Assembly (NCBI RefSeq): GCF_904846065.1
Contig: NZ_CAJGZV010000001.1
Coordinates: forward strand, 1,984,001-2,048,000
DNA length: 64,000 nucleotides
Source of the DNA: Psychrobacter immobilis
GTDB taxonomy: Bacteria > Pseudomonadota > Gammaproteobacteria > Pseudomonadales > Moraxellaceae
Direction of reading: 5' to 3'
Within the stretch, counting starts at the first letter, position 1. Every line of letters starts with the position of its first letter. The notes under the pieces were generated by a model. That model made no database searches, was not told the DNA's origin, and worked only from the letters and a program-made list of their open reading frames with translations. The position numbers and the translations under genes were made by a program. Positions 34,091 to 42,596 of this stretch are shown piece after piece.

Positions 34091-37000
34091 ATGACTAACC
34101 AGATAGCACTTGCCACTAAAACAGAAGCTAAACTTATACGACAACAAGCATTCAATGCCCTGCAAGATGCTAGTAATCTTATCAATAAAAGCTATCTATC
34201 GGAATTACGCTATTGCGATATTGCGCCACGATTTGATCACAAAATTAACTTGAGCTCTGACGTTAGAATCTTTAAAGTTGAGCGCATCGTCCTTGAAAAT
34301 AAGCAATCAGTTTTAGAGAATATGACAGCAGCTTATAACGCACTAGGTGCGGCTGGTTTTTCTGTATTTATATTCTTAGATTGTGATGGTTCTGAAACCC
34401 ACCTATACTTAGGTACTCGTGGGCAGTCAGGTCGTGTTCAAGGAAGTACAGCAGGCCAACTATTACAAGAAACTTTTAAGGGTCATTTTTCTGGTAGTGA
34501 GCTTTTGCCACTCAATGGTTCAGAAACTAAAGTTTTAATGGATGGTCTATACTGCGAAAATCATGATGGAACATCTACTGTCCAGTCAGTCACTGCAGTT
34601 ACTGGTGTTCCTTCTCTATCTGTAGAAGAGAGAGAGCACTTTATGCAAGGGCTCGAGCGCTTTATTGATGCTGCCGAAGGACATAATTATTCTGCAATTA
34701 TCCTAGCTGAGCCAGTTACCCCTACGCAGCTTTCTCATATTCGGTCTGGTTACGAAAGTGTCGCCACTCAACTCTCCCCACTGCTAAAGCAGCAAGTATC
34801 GTATGGTGAAAATGATAGTGAAGCTATGAGCTTGTCTATCAGTCATGGGCTCAGCCAGTCATTAAGTGATAGCTTAAGCCAAACTGAAACCTCTGGCGTT
34901 ACAGAAGGAACAAACACCTCTAAATCTTATGGGACTTCAGAATCACTTTCTGAACAAACCAATAAATCTAAAATAGCGTCTTTTGGTGGAACGGCTATCA
35001 CATTAGGCGCTACTGTAGTAGGTGGCATGTTGAGTGCTCCATTAGGTGGTGTAGTAGGTGCTAGTATTGGCTCAATGATTGGTAGTAATGTAGGTAGAAT
35101 GCTCAGTGATCCATTCACTGAAAATCAAACCACTGGCACTAGCTATACAGAGTCGCAAGGAATTAATAAAGGTACTAGCTTTAGCAATGCAGCAGGTCGA
35201 ACTACTGGTGAAACAAGCACTGATAGTAAAACTACGGCTAAATCAGATACACAGACTATAGGGTCAAGCCGTCAACTAACCCTTGATATGACCGATAAAA
35301 GTATTGAGCAAATGCTTAAAAAAATTGATAAACAGCTAGAGCGTGTCGATGAAGCATCTCGCTATGGGGGATGGCAAACAGCTGCGTACTTTATTGGAAA
35401 TAGCACTGCCTCATCTGAAACGCTAGCTAGTATCTTCTTAGGTTTAATGCGTGGTGGCAACTCAGATACTGAAGACTTTGCTTTGACTACATGGGATAAA
35501 TCTAACAATCGTAAAATGAAAAGTGTGCTTGAATGGTTGAAGGTTCTTAACCACCCTAGGCTTAACGCTAATTTTTTCAATACCTTACCGCTTAAATATT
35601 TAACTCCCGCAACATTAGTCTCTGGTAAAGAGATGGCTATTCAGCTTAGTATGCCACGCCGCTCTACTTCTAGCACTGCTGTGGTCGAAACTCAGGCATT
35701 TGGTAGGCAAGTCAAATCATTGGATGGTCATAACATTGCTACTAATAAAAGTATCGAGCTAGGTATTATTCGACACTTGTGGAATGACTTACCACAAAAA
35801 GTTAGCCTAGATATCGATAATTTGACCAGTCATGTATTTATCTCAGGCTCAACAGGATCAGGCAAAAGTAATACGGTCTATGAGTTAATGTATCAGCTAC
35901 AGAAAAAGAATATTCCATTTCTGGTTATTGAGCCTACTAAAGGTGAATATAAACATGTCTTTGGTCATCTAGATAATGTTCATGTTTTTTCAACCAACCC
36001 TTCCCAAGCTCCCCTATTAAAAATTAATCCTTTTAAATTCCCGAAAAGCATTCATGTTTTAGAACATATCGACAGACTGGTTGAAATATTTAACGTGTGT
36101 TGGTCGATGTATGCTGCGATGCCTGCTGTACTAAAAGATGCCATTCTTCAAGCTTATGAAGCCAGTGGTTGGAATATAGATAACTCATATAATTATTATT
36201 CCGAAGATATTTTCCCAAACTTCACTGACTTGTTAGAGTCAATTAACAACGTTATTAATACGTCCGCATATTCAGACGAAGTTAAGAGTAATTATATTGG
36301 TTCCCTTGCAACGCGGGTTAAAAGTTTGACCAACGGTTTGAATGGTCAGATTTTTGCTTCTGATGAGATTGATAATGATACACTTTTTGACTCTAATGTT
36401 ATTATTGACTTAAGTCGAGTTGGTTCACAAGAGACAAAATCTCTGATTATGGGTATATTGATCATGCGCCTTAATGAGCGCCGTATGGCATTCTCTGGCA
36501 TGAATCAACCCCTTAAACACGTCACTATCCTTGAAGAAGCTCATCATCTTTTAAAGCGAACATCTACTGAACAAAGCTCTGAAGGGTCAAATGTGACTGG
36601 TAAAGCCGTTGAGATGCTTTCAAATTCTATCGCTGAGATGCGTACTTACGGTGAAGGCTTTATTATAGCTGACCAATCACCAAGTGCGGTAGACAGTTCA
36701 GCGATACGCAATACCAATACTAAAATTATTTTGAGACTGCCTGATGAACAAGATCGTCGCTTGATCGGTAAAGCAGCGGCAGTCAGTGACGATCAGCTTG
36801 AAGAGATTGCAAGGCTACCTAGAGGCGTTGCTGTTATTTATCAAAATAACTGGTTAGAGCCTGTCCTTTGTAAAATCAACCGTTTTAGTGGGGAAGAAAA
36901 AACATATGAGTGCCCCACTACTACACAAGTTACTGTGGGCAATCAGCGTAAAGAGTTTAATCTTCACTTAGCAAGGTTGCTACTGCATAAACGAATGGAT

Positions 37001-37351
37001 GAGACAGAGCCGTTTGACTTACAGATACTCAAAGATGGTGCTAAAAGATATAACATAGCTACTAATTATAAGATTGGGTTGCTTAATTCGATACGACAAG
37101 TTGAAAAAACTGGTCATACAACAATTTGGTCCGATCATACTAATGCAATAAACTTGTTGCTTTCTGTATTAGGTATACGAGAAACGATTAGTTCTCAGTT
37201 AACTCTTATGTCAAGTGAGGTGGAGCTGAACGTATTAGCGGATACCTTACTAAAAAATCATTTAACTCAACTATCAGCTAATATGACACGCAGTATTCAT
37301 AGTGATTTAAGCACTGCCTGGAAAAACAGTTCTAAGGGTATGATTTTATGA
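34091..37351 (+). CDS. large HerA/DUF87-type ATPase with glycine-zipper segment
   Basis: A 1086-residue protein. An N-terminal domain (~1-240) is followed by a Ser/Thr-rich stretch. Next is a Gly/Ala-rich hydrophobic segment GATVVGGMLSAPLGGVVGAS (~300-335) that looks like a glycine zipper able to enter or cross a membrane. The C-terminal half is a HerA/FtsK-type motor: Walker A ISGSTGSGKSNTVYELMY near 590, IEPTKGEYKHVF, Walker B HVTILEEAHHLLKR near 815, then IADQSPSAVD and TNTKIILRLPDEQDRRLIGK. HerA motors usually drive a nuclease partner, and the next gene encodes one, with a 4-base ATGA overlap. The N-terminal region is unrecognised. Confidence 0.82.
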   Translation: MTNQIALATKTEAKLIRQQAFNALQDASNLINKSYLSELRYCDIAPRFDHKINLSSDVRIFKVERIVLENKQSVLENMTAAYNALGAAGFSVFIFLDCDGSETHLYLGTRGQSGRVQGSTAGQLLQETFKGHFSGSELLPLNGSETKVLMDGLYCENHDGTSTVQSVTAVTGVPSLSVEEREHFMQGLERFIDAAEGHNYSAIILAEPVTPTQLSHIRSGYESVATQLSPLLKQQVSYGENDSEAMSLSISHGLSQSLSDSLSQTETSGVTEGTNTSKSYGTSESLSEQTNKSKIASFGGTAITLGATVVGGMLSAPLGGVVGASIGSMIGSNVGRMLSDPFTENQTTGTSYTESQGINKGTSFSNAAGRTTGETSTDSKTTAKSDTQTIGSSRQLTLDMTDKSIEQMLKKIDKQLERVDEASRYGGWQTAAYFIGNSTASSETLASIFLGLMRGGNSDTEDFALTTWDKSNNRKMKSVLEWLKVLNHPRLNANFFNTLPLKYLTPATLVSGKEMAIQLSMPRRSTSSTAVVETQAFGRQVKSLDGHNIATNKSIELGIIRHLWNDLPQKVSLDIDNLTSHVFISGSTGSGKSNTVYELMYQLQKKNIPFLVIEPTKGEYKHVFGHLDNVHVFSTNPSQAPLLKINPFKFPKSIHVLEHIDRLVEIFNVCWSMYAAMPAVLKDAILQAYEASGWNIDNSYNYYSEDIFPNFTDLLESINNVINTSAYSDEVKSNYIGSLATRVKSLTNGLNGQIFASDEIDNDTLFDSNVIIDLSRVGSQETKSLIMGILIMRLNERRMAFSGMNQPLKHVTILEEAHHLLKRTSTEQSSEGSNVTGKAVEMLSNSIAEMRTYGEGFIIADQSPSAVDSSAIRNTNTKIILRLPDEQDRRLIGKAAAVSDDQLEEIARLPRGVAVIYQNNWLEPVLCKINRFSGEEKTYECPTTTQVTVGNQRKEFNLHLARLLLHKRMDETEPFDLQILKDGAKRYNIATNYKIGLLNSIRQVEKTGHTTIWSDHTNAINLLLSVLGIRETISSQLTLMSSEVELNVLADTLLKNHLTQLSANMTRSIHSDLSTAWKNSSKGMIL

Positions 37352-37977
37352 TTGAGTTTATCAAACAAACTGAGATTTTCAAAACACTTGATAAGTCTAT
37401 TCTTGATGAAAGAATATTCTCTAAAGATGAGTGCTGGGATACCTTTCCGCCAAATAAAGAAGGTGACATATTTGCTAATGATCAGCCTTGGTCTACAGAG
37501 CGTCATCCACAGTCTGTCGAAATCATCCCATCTAGCACCTACCTACCAGTAAGTAATGGTGAGTGGATAGGTGAAGTAGGCAACTCAGTATGGAATCCTG
37601 ACGATGACTTTATACCTTTGAGCGCTAATCCAGATAACTTGACTTGGGGTGAGCTCAAGGAAAAATATGGTATTGATGGAATATCTTTTAAAGACGGTGA
37701 ACCAGACTTTTCAGAAGTAATGAAAGATGAAGTAAAAATAGACAACTTCACAACTGAAAGAAATAAGAACTTTCCTCAAGCCGATGAAAAGCTTGCTGAA
37801 AAGTGGGAATGCACACCTAGAGAGGTTGCCAATTGGCGTAAAGAAAATGGTTATACTTGGCATGAATGCAAAGACTGTCAAACTATGCAACTTGTTCCTT
37901 CTGAAGTTCACAATAACGTCCCTCATGAAGGTGGTATATCTGTTGCCAAAAAACAACTGCTAACTACAAATAACTAA
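37348..37977 (+). CDS. HNH/EndoVII-type nuclease (WHH group), toxin-like
   Basis: A 209-residue protein. The last ~50 residues match the WHH-type HNH/ENDO VII nucleases known as polymorphic-toxin tips: WECTPREVANWRKENGYTWH, then DCQTMQLVPSEVH and HEGGI (~155-197). The second His of the W-H-H triplet is Glu here, while the later catalytic and metal His residues are kept. The ~100-residue N-terminal part looks like a loose pre-toxin region. The start overlaps the HerA stop by 4 bases (ATGA), tying it to the ATPase. The next gene looks like an immunity protein. I infer a toxic DNase effector held in check until the system is triggered. Confidence 0.72.
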   Translation: MIEFIKQTEIFKTLDKSILDERIFSKDECWDTFPPNKEGDIFANDQPWSTERHPQSVEIIPSSTYLPVSNGEWIGEVGNSVWNPDDDFIPLSANPDNLTWGELKEKYGIDGISFKDGEPDFSEVMKDEVKIDNFTTERNKNFPQADEKLAEKWECTPREVANWRKENGYTWHECKDCQTMQLVPSEVHNNVPHEGGISVAKKQLLTTNN

Positions 37978-37987
37978 GGATTGTCAA

Positions 37988-38359
37988 ATGGATATTTCAA
38001 ATCTATCATTTAAATATGGCTGGCGGAAACCTATCAAATTTAAGCTTAATGGACAGGACTTTGTAATAGATTGCGTTTTCAGTGCGTTTCAAGGAGAGCA
38101 AGTTACTAATGAGCAAGAGCGATCCTACAAACTTTTCGATAACAATCATTCAGACTTTGAGTTAAAAGTTTTAGAACTGTTAAACGATTATACAAAGACA
38201 AACAATATTAGTAATTCTGTGGTCCAACCTACTGCATTACAATTTAACCGTGATGGAGAGTTTGCCTTACTATGTAATTGTTCTTGGGATGAGGAACATG
38301 GTATAGCAGTTATCCTTCATCCTCAGCAGAAAGTGACTATGCAAGACGACTTTCTATAA
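37988..38359 (+). CDS. probable immunity protein for the WHH nuclease
   Basis: A 123-residue acidic protein that starts 10 bases after the nuclease stop. It reads FKLNGQDFVIDCVFSAFQGE, then ITNEQ-like TNEQERSYKLF, then LQFNRDGEFALLCNCSWDEE and GIAVILHP. This beta-rich layout resembles the DUF6985/DUF2004-type immunity proteins found next to secreted nuclease toxins. The 'WDEEHGIAVIL' ending is especially typical. Its place directly after a toxin-like nuclease supports an antitoxin role by direct binding. Family name is tentative; the immunity role is inference from position and style. Confidence 0.6.
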   Translation: MDISNLSFKYGWRKPIKFKLNGQDFVIDCVFSAFQGEQVTNEQERSYKLFDNNHSDFELKVLELLNDYTKTNNISNSVVQPTALQFNRDGEFALLCNCSWDEEHGIAVILHPQQKVTMQDDFL

Positions 38360-38401
38360 TTCGGTTTTTAACTATGAAAAACTATAGATGATACCAATCA
38401 A

Positions 38402-39076
38402 ATGCCTGATGTAATGTTGAACCGCTACCAATCCCAAAAGTCTGAATTCTCTGACCCTTTTCGCTTACGTATGCACCGCTCTTTGAGCTGGCTTGCTAAA
38501 GCGGTCAGTGTTAATGATGATGATATTCGCTTTATTACCTTATGGATAGCCTTTAATGCCGCTTACGCTCGTGAAGTGGCGCTATTTGCGAGTAGCTCTG
38601 AGCGCAGTGAGTTTCGGCGCTTTTTACAGTTAATATGCCGATTAGATACTGACCAAAAAATTTATAAACTAGTATGGGAAACATATTCTGGTAGTATTCG
38701 TATACTGTTAGAAAACCAGTATACTTTTCAACCATTTTGGGACTACCATAACGGACAAATCAGTCAACAGGCTTGGGAGGAGGACTTTAAACGCGCAAAA
38801 GATAAAGTACATCGCGCATTGAGCAACAAGGATACCCATACAGTACTAGCTGTAGTTTTCGACCGCTTATATACGTTACGCAATCAAATTATTCATGGCG
38901 GCGCTACGCATAATGGCAAAGTAAATCGGGCTCAAATCAAGGATAGTGGCGCTATTTTGTCCTCTATTTTGCCATTAATGCTAGAGATTATGATGGCGCA
39001 TCATAGCAAGATGGATTGGGGTAAACCTTTCTATCCAGTAATAGATAAAGAAGCATATATAGTCAGTTCACTATAG
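38402..39076 (+). CDS. Apea-type HEPN domain protein
   Basis: A 224-residue helical protein. It carries FITLWIAFNAAYAREVA near 43-60 and the HEPN ribonuclease motif R-x4-H in LYTLRNQIIHGGATHNGKVN near 155-175. This matches the Apea-like HEPN group. HEPN domains with an intact R-x4-6-H cut RNA as toxins or abortive-infection effectors. It follows the immunity-like gene by 42 bases on the same strand, as the last gene of the dynamin/HerA operon. It may be a second effector of that system or a stand-alone toxin. Family good; activity inferred from the conserved motif. Confidence 0.8.
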   Translation: MPDVMLNRYQSQKSEFSDPFRLRMHRSLSWLAKAVSVNDDDIRFITLWIAFNAAYAREVALFASSSERSEFRRFLQLICRLDTDQKIYKLVWETYSGSIRILLENQYTFQPFWDYHNGQISQQAWEEDFKRAKDKVHRALSNKDTHTVLAVVFDRLYTLRNQIIHGGATHNGKVNRAQIKDSGAILSSILPLMLEIMMAHHSKMDWGKPFYPVIDKEAYIVSSL

Positions 39077-39124
39077 AACTGAAACATCCTATATTATAAA
39101 ATTATTTTAGGCAGATTATTTTCT

Positions 39125-39335
39125 ATCCAGCCTTGGCATAGAAATTTATACTATGACCATTTTTTCGACTGGATTTAGCTCAGGACTGTAGGGCAGTAGA
39201 AATAATAAACGATTACCATACCTATTAAGCAGTCTTTACATGCGTTTGTGAAAACTTCCATTGTCCATCAGGATCACGCACTTGGTCTTAAGAATTGGAA
39301 TTAGCGTGTACTTAATCTATTCATAGAATATATTG
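39125..39335 (-). pseudogene. IS630-family transposase remnant
   Basis: On the minus strand, fragments ILMDNGSFHKRM and RLLFLLPYSPELNPVEKMV are readable, with a stop between them. These are the second Asp block and the D-E end of an IS630-type transposase (PYSPELNPVE is the diagnostic motif). The rest of the gene and both ends are gone. The remnant fills part of the 39077-39595 gap between the HEPN gene and the recombinase module; beyond it, to 39595, I see only AT-rich sequence. Confidence 0.8.
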
Positions 39336-39595
39336 TCGTTAATATTTTTTTAAATTAATCAAGTATAAATAGCTTATTTTGTATAATAACCAATCACTTT
39401 AGTACATTTTTTTGCTTGCTAATTATAGTTATCGAGACAAGGTTTACCTATCGCTGTATAACTATAAGGTTTCATATTCAGAGACGCTCTCATGCATATA
39501 AAACATAGGATAGCCTTGATCTATATATTCATTAAGCATACTTAAGTGTTTAGCTCCTTTCGTCAAACCTAGCTTGATAACAACTAAATTTAATT

Positions 39596-40222
39596 ATGCG
39601 GGTTAGCTTCCGACTGTACCCTTCCCTTGGTTACTTGGCATACATCCTGAAACACTATCAGACTATGGATTATAAAGTGAAATTAAAACAATACTCACTC
39701 AATTATATATCAGAGCAGTTTATTACTTACCATGACGATTTTAAGCAACTTTACATTCTAACTTATGAGATCTTATCAAAACTAGAAGATGGTTTTCTTG
39801 AGATAGAGATTGAAAGAGCACTAGCAGCTACTACATTTGTTACAATCATAGACAAAAAATTCATCTTCTTAAATAACTATATTTTAGCAATCTTTTGTAA
39901 GAGACACATACAGCAATCTACAGATAAGCAATTACTTTGCATCTACGTTAACAACAACGAATTCCCTGAATTTCATAGGCTGGAAACTATTTTTTATGAA
40001 CTTATTAACTTTATCAATAGAGCCATTCGTAGCCAAGAAAATCTAAATTATTATAGAGTACATAAAGATTTGATAAAGATTTTGACCACAGAACAATGTC
40101 AGTATTTATTTAATATCAATAGCTACTCTATCTTGCTATTTTGCAGACACATGAGTATTCATGAAAAGACATACGATAACGCGCGGAATAAGTCAAAAAA
40201 TAGCGAGAAATATAATGCCTGA
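39596..40222 (+). CDS. unknown protein preceding tandem tyrosine recombinases
   Basis: A 208-residue, mainly helical protein with no motif I recognise. A later ATG at 39665 (MDYKVKLKQYSLNY) could be the true start. Its end overlaps the next gene by 8 bases if that gene starts at 40215, so it is probably the first gene of the recombinase operon. Some mobile elements carry three recombinase-type genes in a row. This protein shows no R, H-x-x-R or Tyr signature, so it is either an accessory protein or a broken first recombinase. Confidence 0.5.
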   Translation: MRVSFRLYPSLGYLAYILKHYQTMDYKVKLKQYSLNYISEQFITYHDDFKQLYILTYEILSKLEDGFLEIEIERALAATTFVTIIDKKFIFLNNYILAIFCKRHIQQSTDKQLLCIYVNNNEFPEFHRLETIFYELINFINRAIRSQENLNYYRVHKDLIKILTTEQCQYLFNINSYSILLFCRHMSIHEKTYDNARNKSKNSEKYNA

Positions 40223-42590
40223 GGATGGTAGTCAAGTCGTTCTATTGACTAATAACCAGCTTATTGAACAAGTTGATTTTTTAAGCGTTGAAGATGAATA
40301 TAACTACAGTGAGAACTGGATAGCCTCACTAAAGGAAATTGCCACTTCAATTAATTTAAGCATTCAACGACGATCGCCACCTTTAATAGAGCAATTAATA
40401 GCTATAAAAAATGGTTTACTTTTTCAAGAAGAAGTCGGTAAAAAGACGCTTAATGCATTACCTCCGATTCTACAACCACTTTTCTTGTTAGCTAACTTAA
40501 GCGATGATGAGCACAAAGAAATAATATGGTTATGCATATCCATTCACACGTATTTATTATTATCACATCACAAAAAAGCAAAGACGCATTTAAAGAATAT
40601 AATTAACCGATTCAAATTACCAGTATTTTCCAACTCTAAGAACAATCGATGGATTTGGGAGATATTACCAAAACTTGACGATCTAGAAGGGTTATCAAAT
40701 ACAGTAGACTTCATCTATTTATTCTTTGTAGGACAATTGAGAATAGTAGCGTACGAACAAGAAGTACGAAAAGAGCTACTAACAAACACTGAGGAAAGTG
40801 AAGCAACAGTCAAATTTCGCAGTACGAAATTTAAACAGCTTGATGCGATTGTTAAATGCTTTGAGCAAGCCTACTATCCTAATAAGAAAATTACTCGCCA
40901 GCGCAAAAAGAAAGATAAATATTTAGATCCTTTTAAAAGCGAAGCCACCGAACAGTTAGCTGATTTTGTGGATGGTTCAACTTGGGTAGGGAATAATTAT
41001 TGGAATCAAAATAAATATGATATTGAAAGCGATGCGCCACATTTATATTATCAGTATCCTGCAATATCAAATTTTGATTATGAACTGTATTCACCAAACT
41101 CCAGAAAACCTAGAAATATTGAAGAGTACATGGATACCTTAGAACGTCCACTAATTGTCAGTTTAGATTTACCTGATAAGAAAGTTCGTTACATGCAACC
41201 CTTACAAAGAATAGAGAAAAACGTTCATCACAGCTATATTAGTCAGCGAGAGTTAGAGCTTAACTCTAATGTCAGAACGCTTTCTGTAGCAGGCTTAAAA
41301 CAGGTTTTTGGCAGATTAGCGATAGATTCACATCGACACGACTATAAACACAATAAAGCCTCTTTAATCTTACTTTTATCAATGATGACAGCTGTTCCTG
41401 TAGAGTTTCTGATAACAACTGGTTTCATTGCAGATTCTGGGTTATTCACCGTTTTAGAAAATACTGCATATTTGCAGTATCAGCTACAAATCACTGATCG
41501 TAAGCAGGGTTATGATGAAAGTATTCATGAAAATCAAAAAAGCATCATCCGCCTACCTATGCCAATGGGGTTAATAAAATTTCTTTCTCATGCAAGAAAC
41601 TTACCAAATAAAGAGGACATTCTAGACTATATCCACACTATAAAAGAAGAGATATATCTGCCTTATCTATCAGTAGTACGTATTGAAACCGCTTTACATA
41701 TTATTTTACACAGATATATTCATGGTAGTAATCAACATATTGCCGATCTGATTTGTCGAATACCAGCCTCTCTTGCACCTTCTACCTACTACAGCAGTCA
41801 TAGTAACGAATTTCTTATTAAACATTATCATCAAGCCATAGAGCTACTTAACTATGACAATCAATTAGACGATAGTTTTATTAACCAGCCCAGCACCCGA
41901 ACAGATTTTACTACCGGCTCTGGGTTTGCATTGACATTAGAATACGTCAATATTTTTTTACAGAATTTATCGGGGTGGGTTGATGATGACGACAATAGAG
42001 AGGAGCACTTCAACAGGTATAGCGCTCTCATTTGGATCCAATTTTGTTTGCTGACTGGTACTCGTCCAAATAATGGACTGACTAATGTTAAAGATATTGA
42101 CTTAGAGGTAGGTTGGTATGAAGTTGCAGATAAACCTAATAAGGTGGCCAAAAACCATCGGCTAATCCCATTGTGCCCTACTCTTTTGGCAATTTTAAAA
42201 CAATACCAATTATTTCTTATCGATTATCAGCCTTATGCGACTGCTAAGGTCGATAAACTTATTCATCAGATTACACAAGAACAAGATGAGTTAACCCTGC
42301 TTAATATGCTATCAGATAGTTACGATGAACTTATTAAAATTAAGCGAAGCCATATCTCAAAATTATTATCAGACTACATGCCTTTTGAGGACTCTTATTG
42401 GACACGGCACTTCTTACGTACCCAACTTGAAAAACTTAACGTCTCAATGATCTTGATCAACACAGTGATTGGTCATGAGAAAAACCGACAAGAGGCATTG
42501 GGTCAATTCTCATCAGTAAACAAGCAACAAATCTGGCGAGTGCGTGATACTTTAGAGAAGATCGCACAACAAATGAATTTAAGAATGTGA
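40215..42590 (+). CDS. large tyrosine-recombinase-like protein (catalytic Tyr not evident)
   Basis: A ~791-residue protein. The last ~190 residues follow the tyrosine recombinase catalytic domain: LTGTRPNNG with the first Arg, a Lys-bearing segment VAKNHRLIPL, RHFLRTQL giving H-x-x-R, and VIGHEKNRQ giving G-H. Where a Tyr is expected after G-H there is LGQFSSV, so the nucleophile may be lost. The long N-terminal region (~600 residues) is unrecognised. I prefer the ATG at 40215 over 40161 because the earlier start overlaps the previous gene by 62 bases. It is followed 6 bases later by a second recombinase. It may be an architectural partner of the catalytic protein. Confidence 0.72.
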   Translation: MPEDGSQVVLLTNNQLIEQVDFLSVEDEYNYSENWIASLKEIATSINLSIQRRSPPLIEQLIAIKNGLLFQEEVGKKTLNALPPILQPLFLLANLSDDEHKEIIWLCISIHTYLLLSHHKKAKTHLKNIINRFKLPVFSNSKNNRWIWEILPKLDDLEGLSNTVDFIYLFFVGQLRIVAYEQEVRKELLTNTEESEATVKFRSTKFKQLDAIVKCFEQAYYPNKKITRQRKKKDKYLDPFKSEATEQLADFVDGSTWVGNNYWNQNKYDIESDAPHLYYQYPAISNFDYELYSPNSRKPRNIEEYMDTLERPLIVSLDLPDKKVRYMQPLQRIEKNVHHSYISQRELELNSNVRTLSVAGLKQVFGRLAIDSHRHDYKHNKASLILLLSMMTAVPVEFLITTGFIADSGLFTVLENTAYLQYQLQITDRKQGYDESIHENQKSIIRLPMPMGLIKFLSHARNLPNKEDILDYIHTIKEEIYLPYLSVVRIETALHIILHRYIHGSNQHIADLICRIPASLAPSTYYSSHSNEFLIKHYHQAIELLNYDNQLDDSFINQPSTRTDFTTGSGFALTLEYVNIFLQNLSGWVDDDDNREEHFNRYSALIWIQFCLLTGTRPNNGLTNVKDIDLEVGWYEVADKPNKVAKNHRLIPLCPTLLAILKQYQLFLIDYQPYATAKVDKLIHQITQEQDELTLLNMLSDSYDELIKIKRSHISKLLSDYMPFEDSYWTRHFLRTQLEKLNVSMILINTVIGHEKNRQEALGQFSSVNKQQIWRVRDTLEKIAQQMNLRM

Positions 42591-42596
42591 TAGCGA

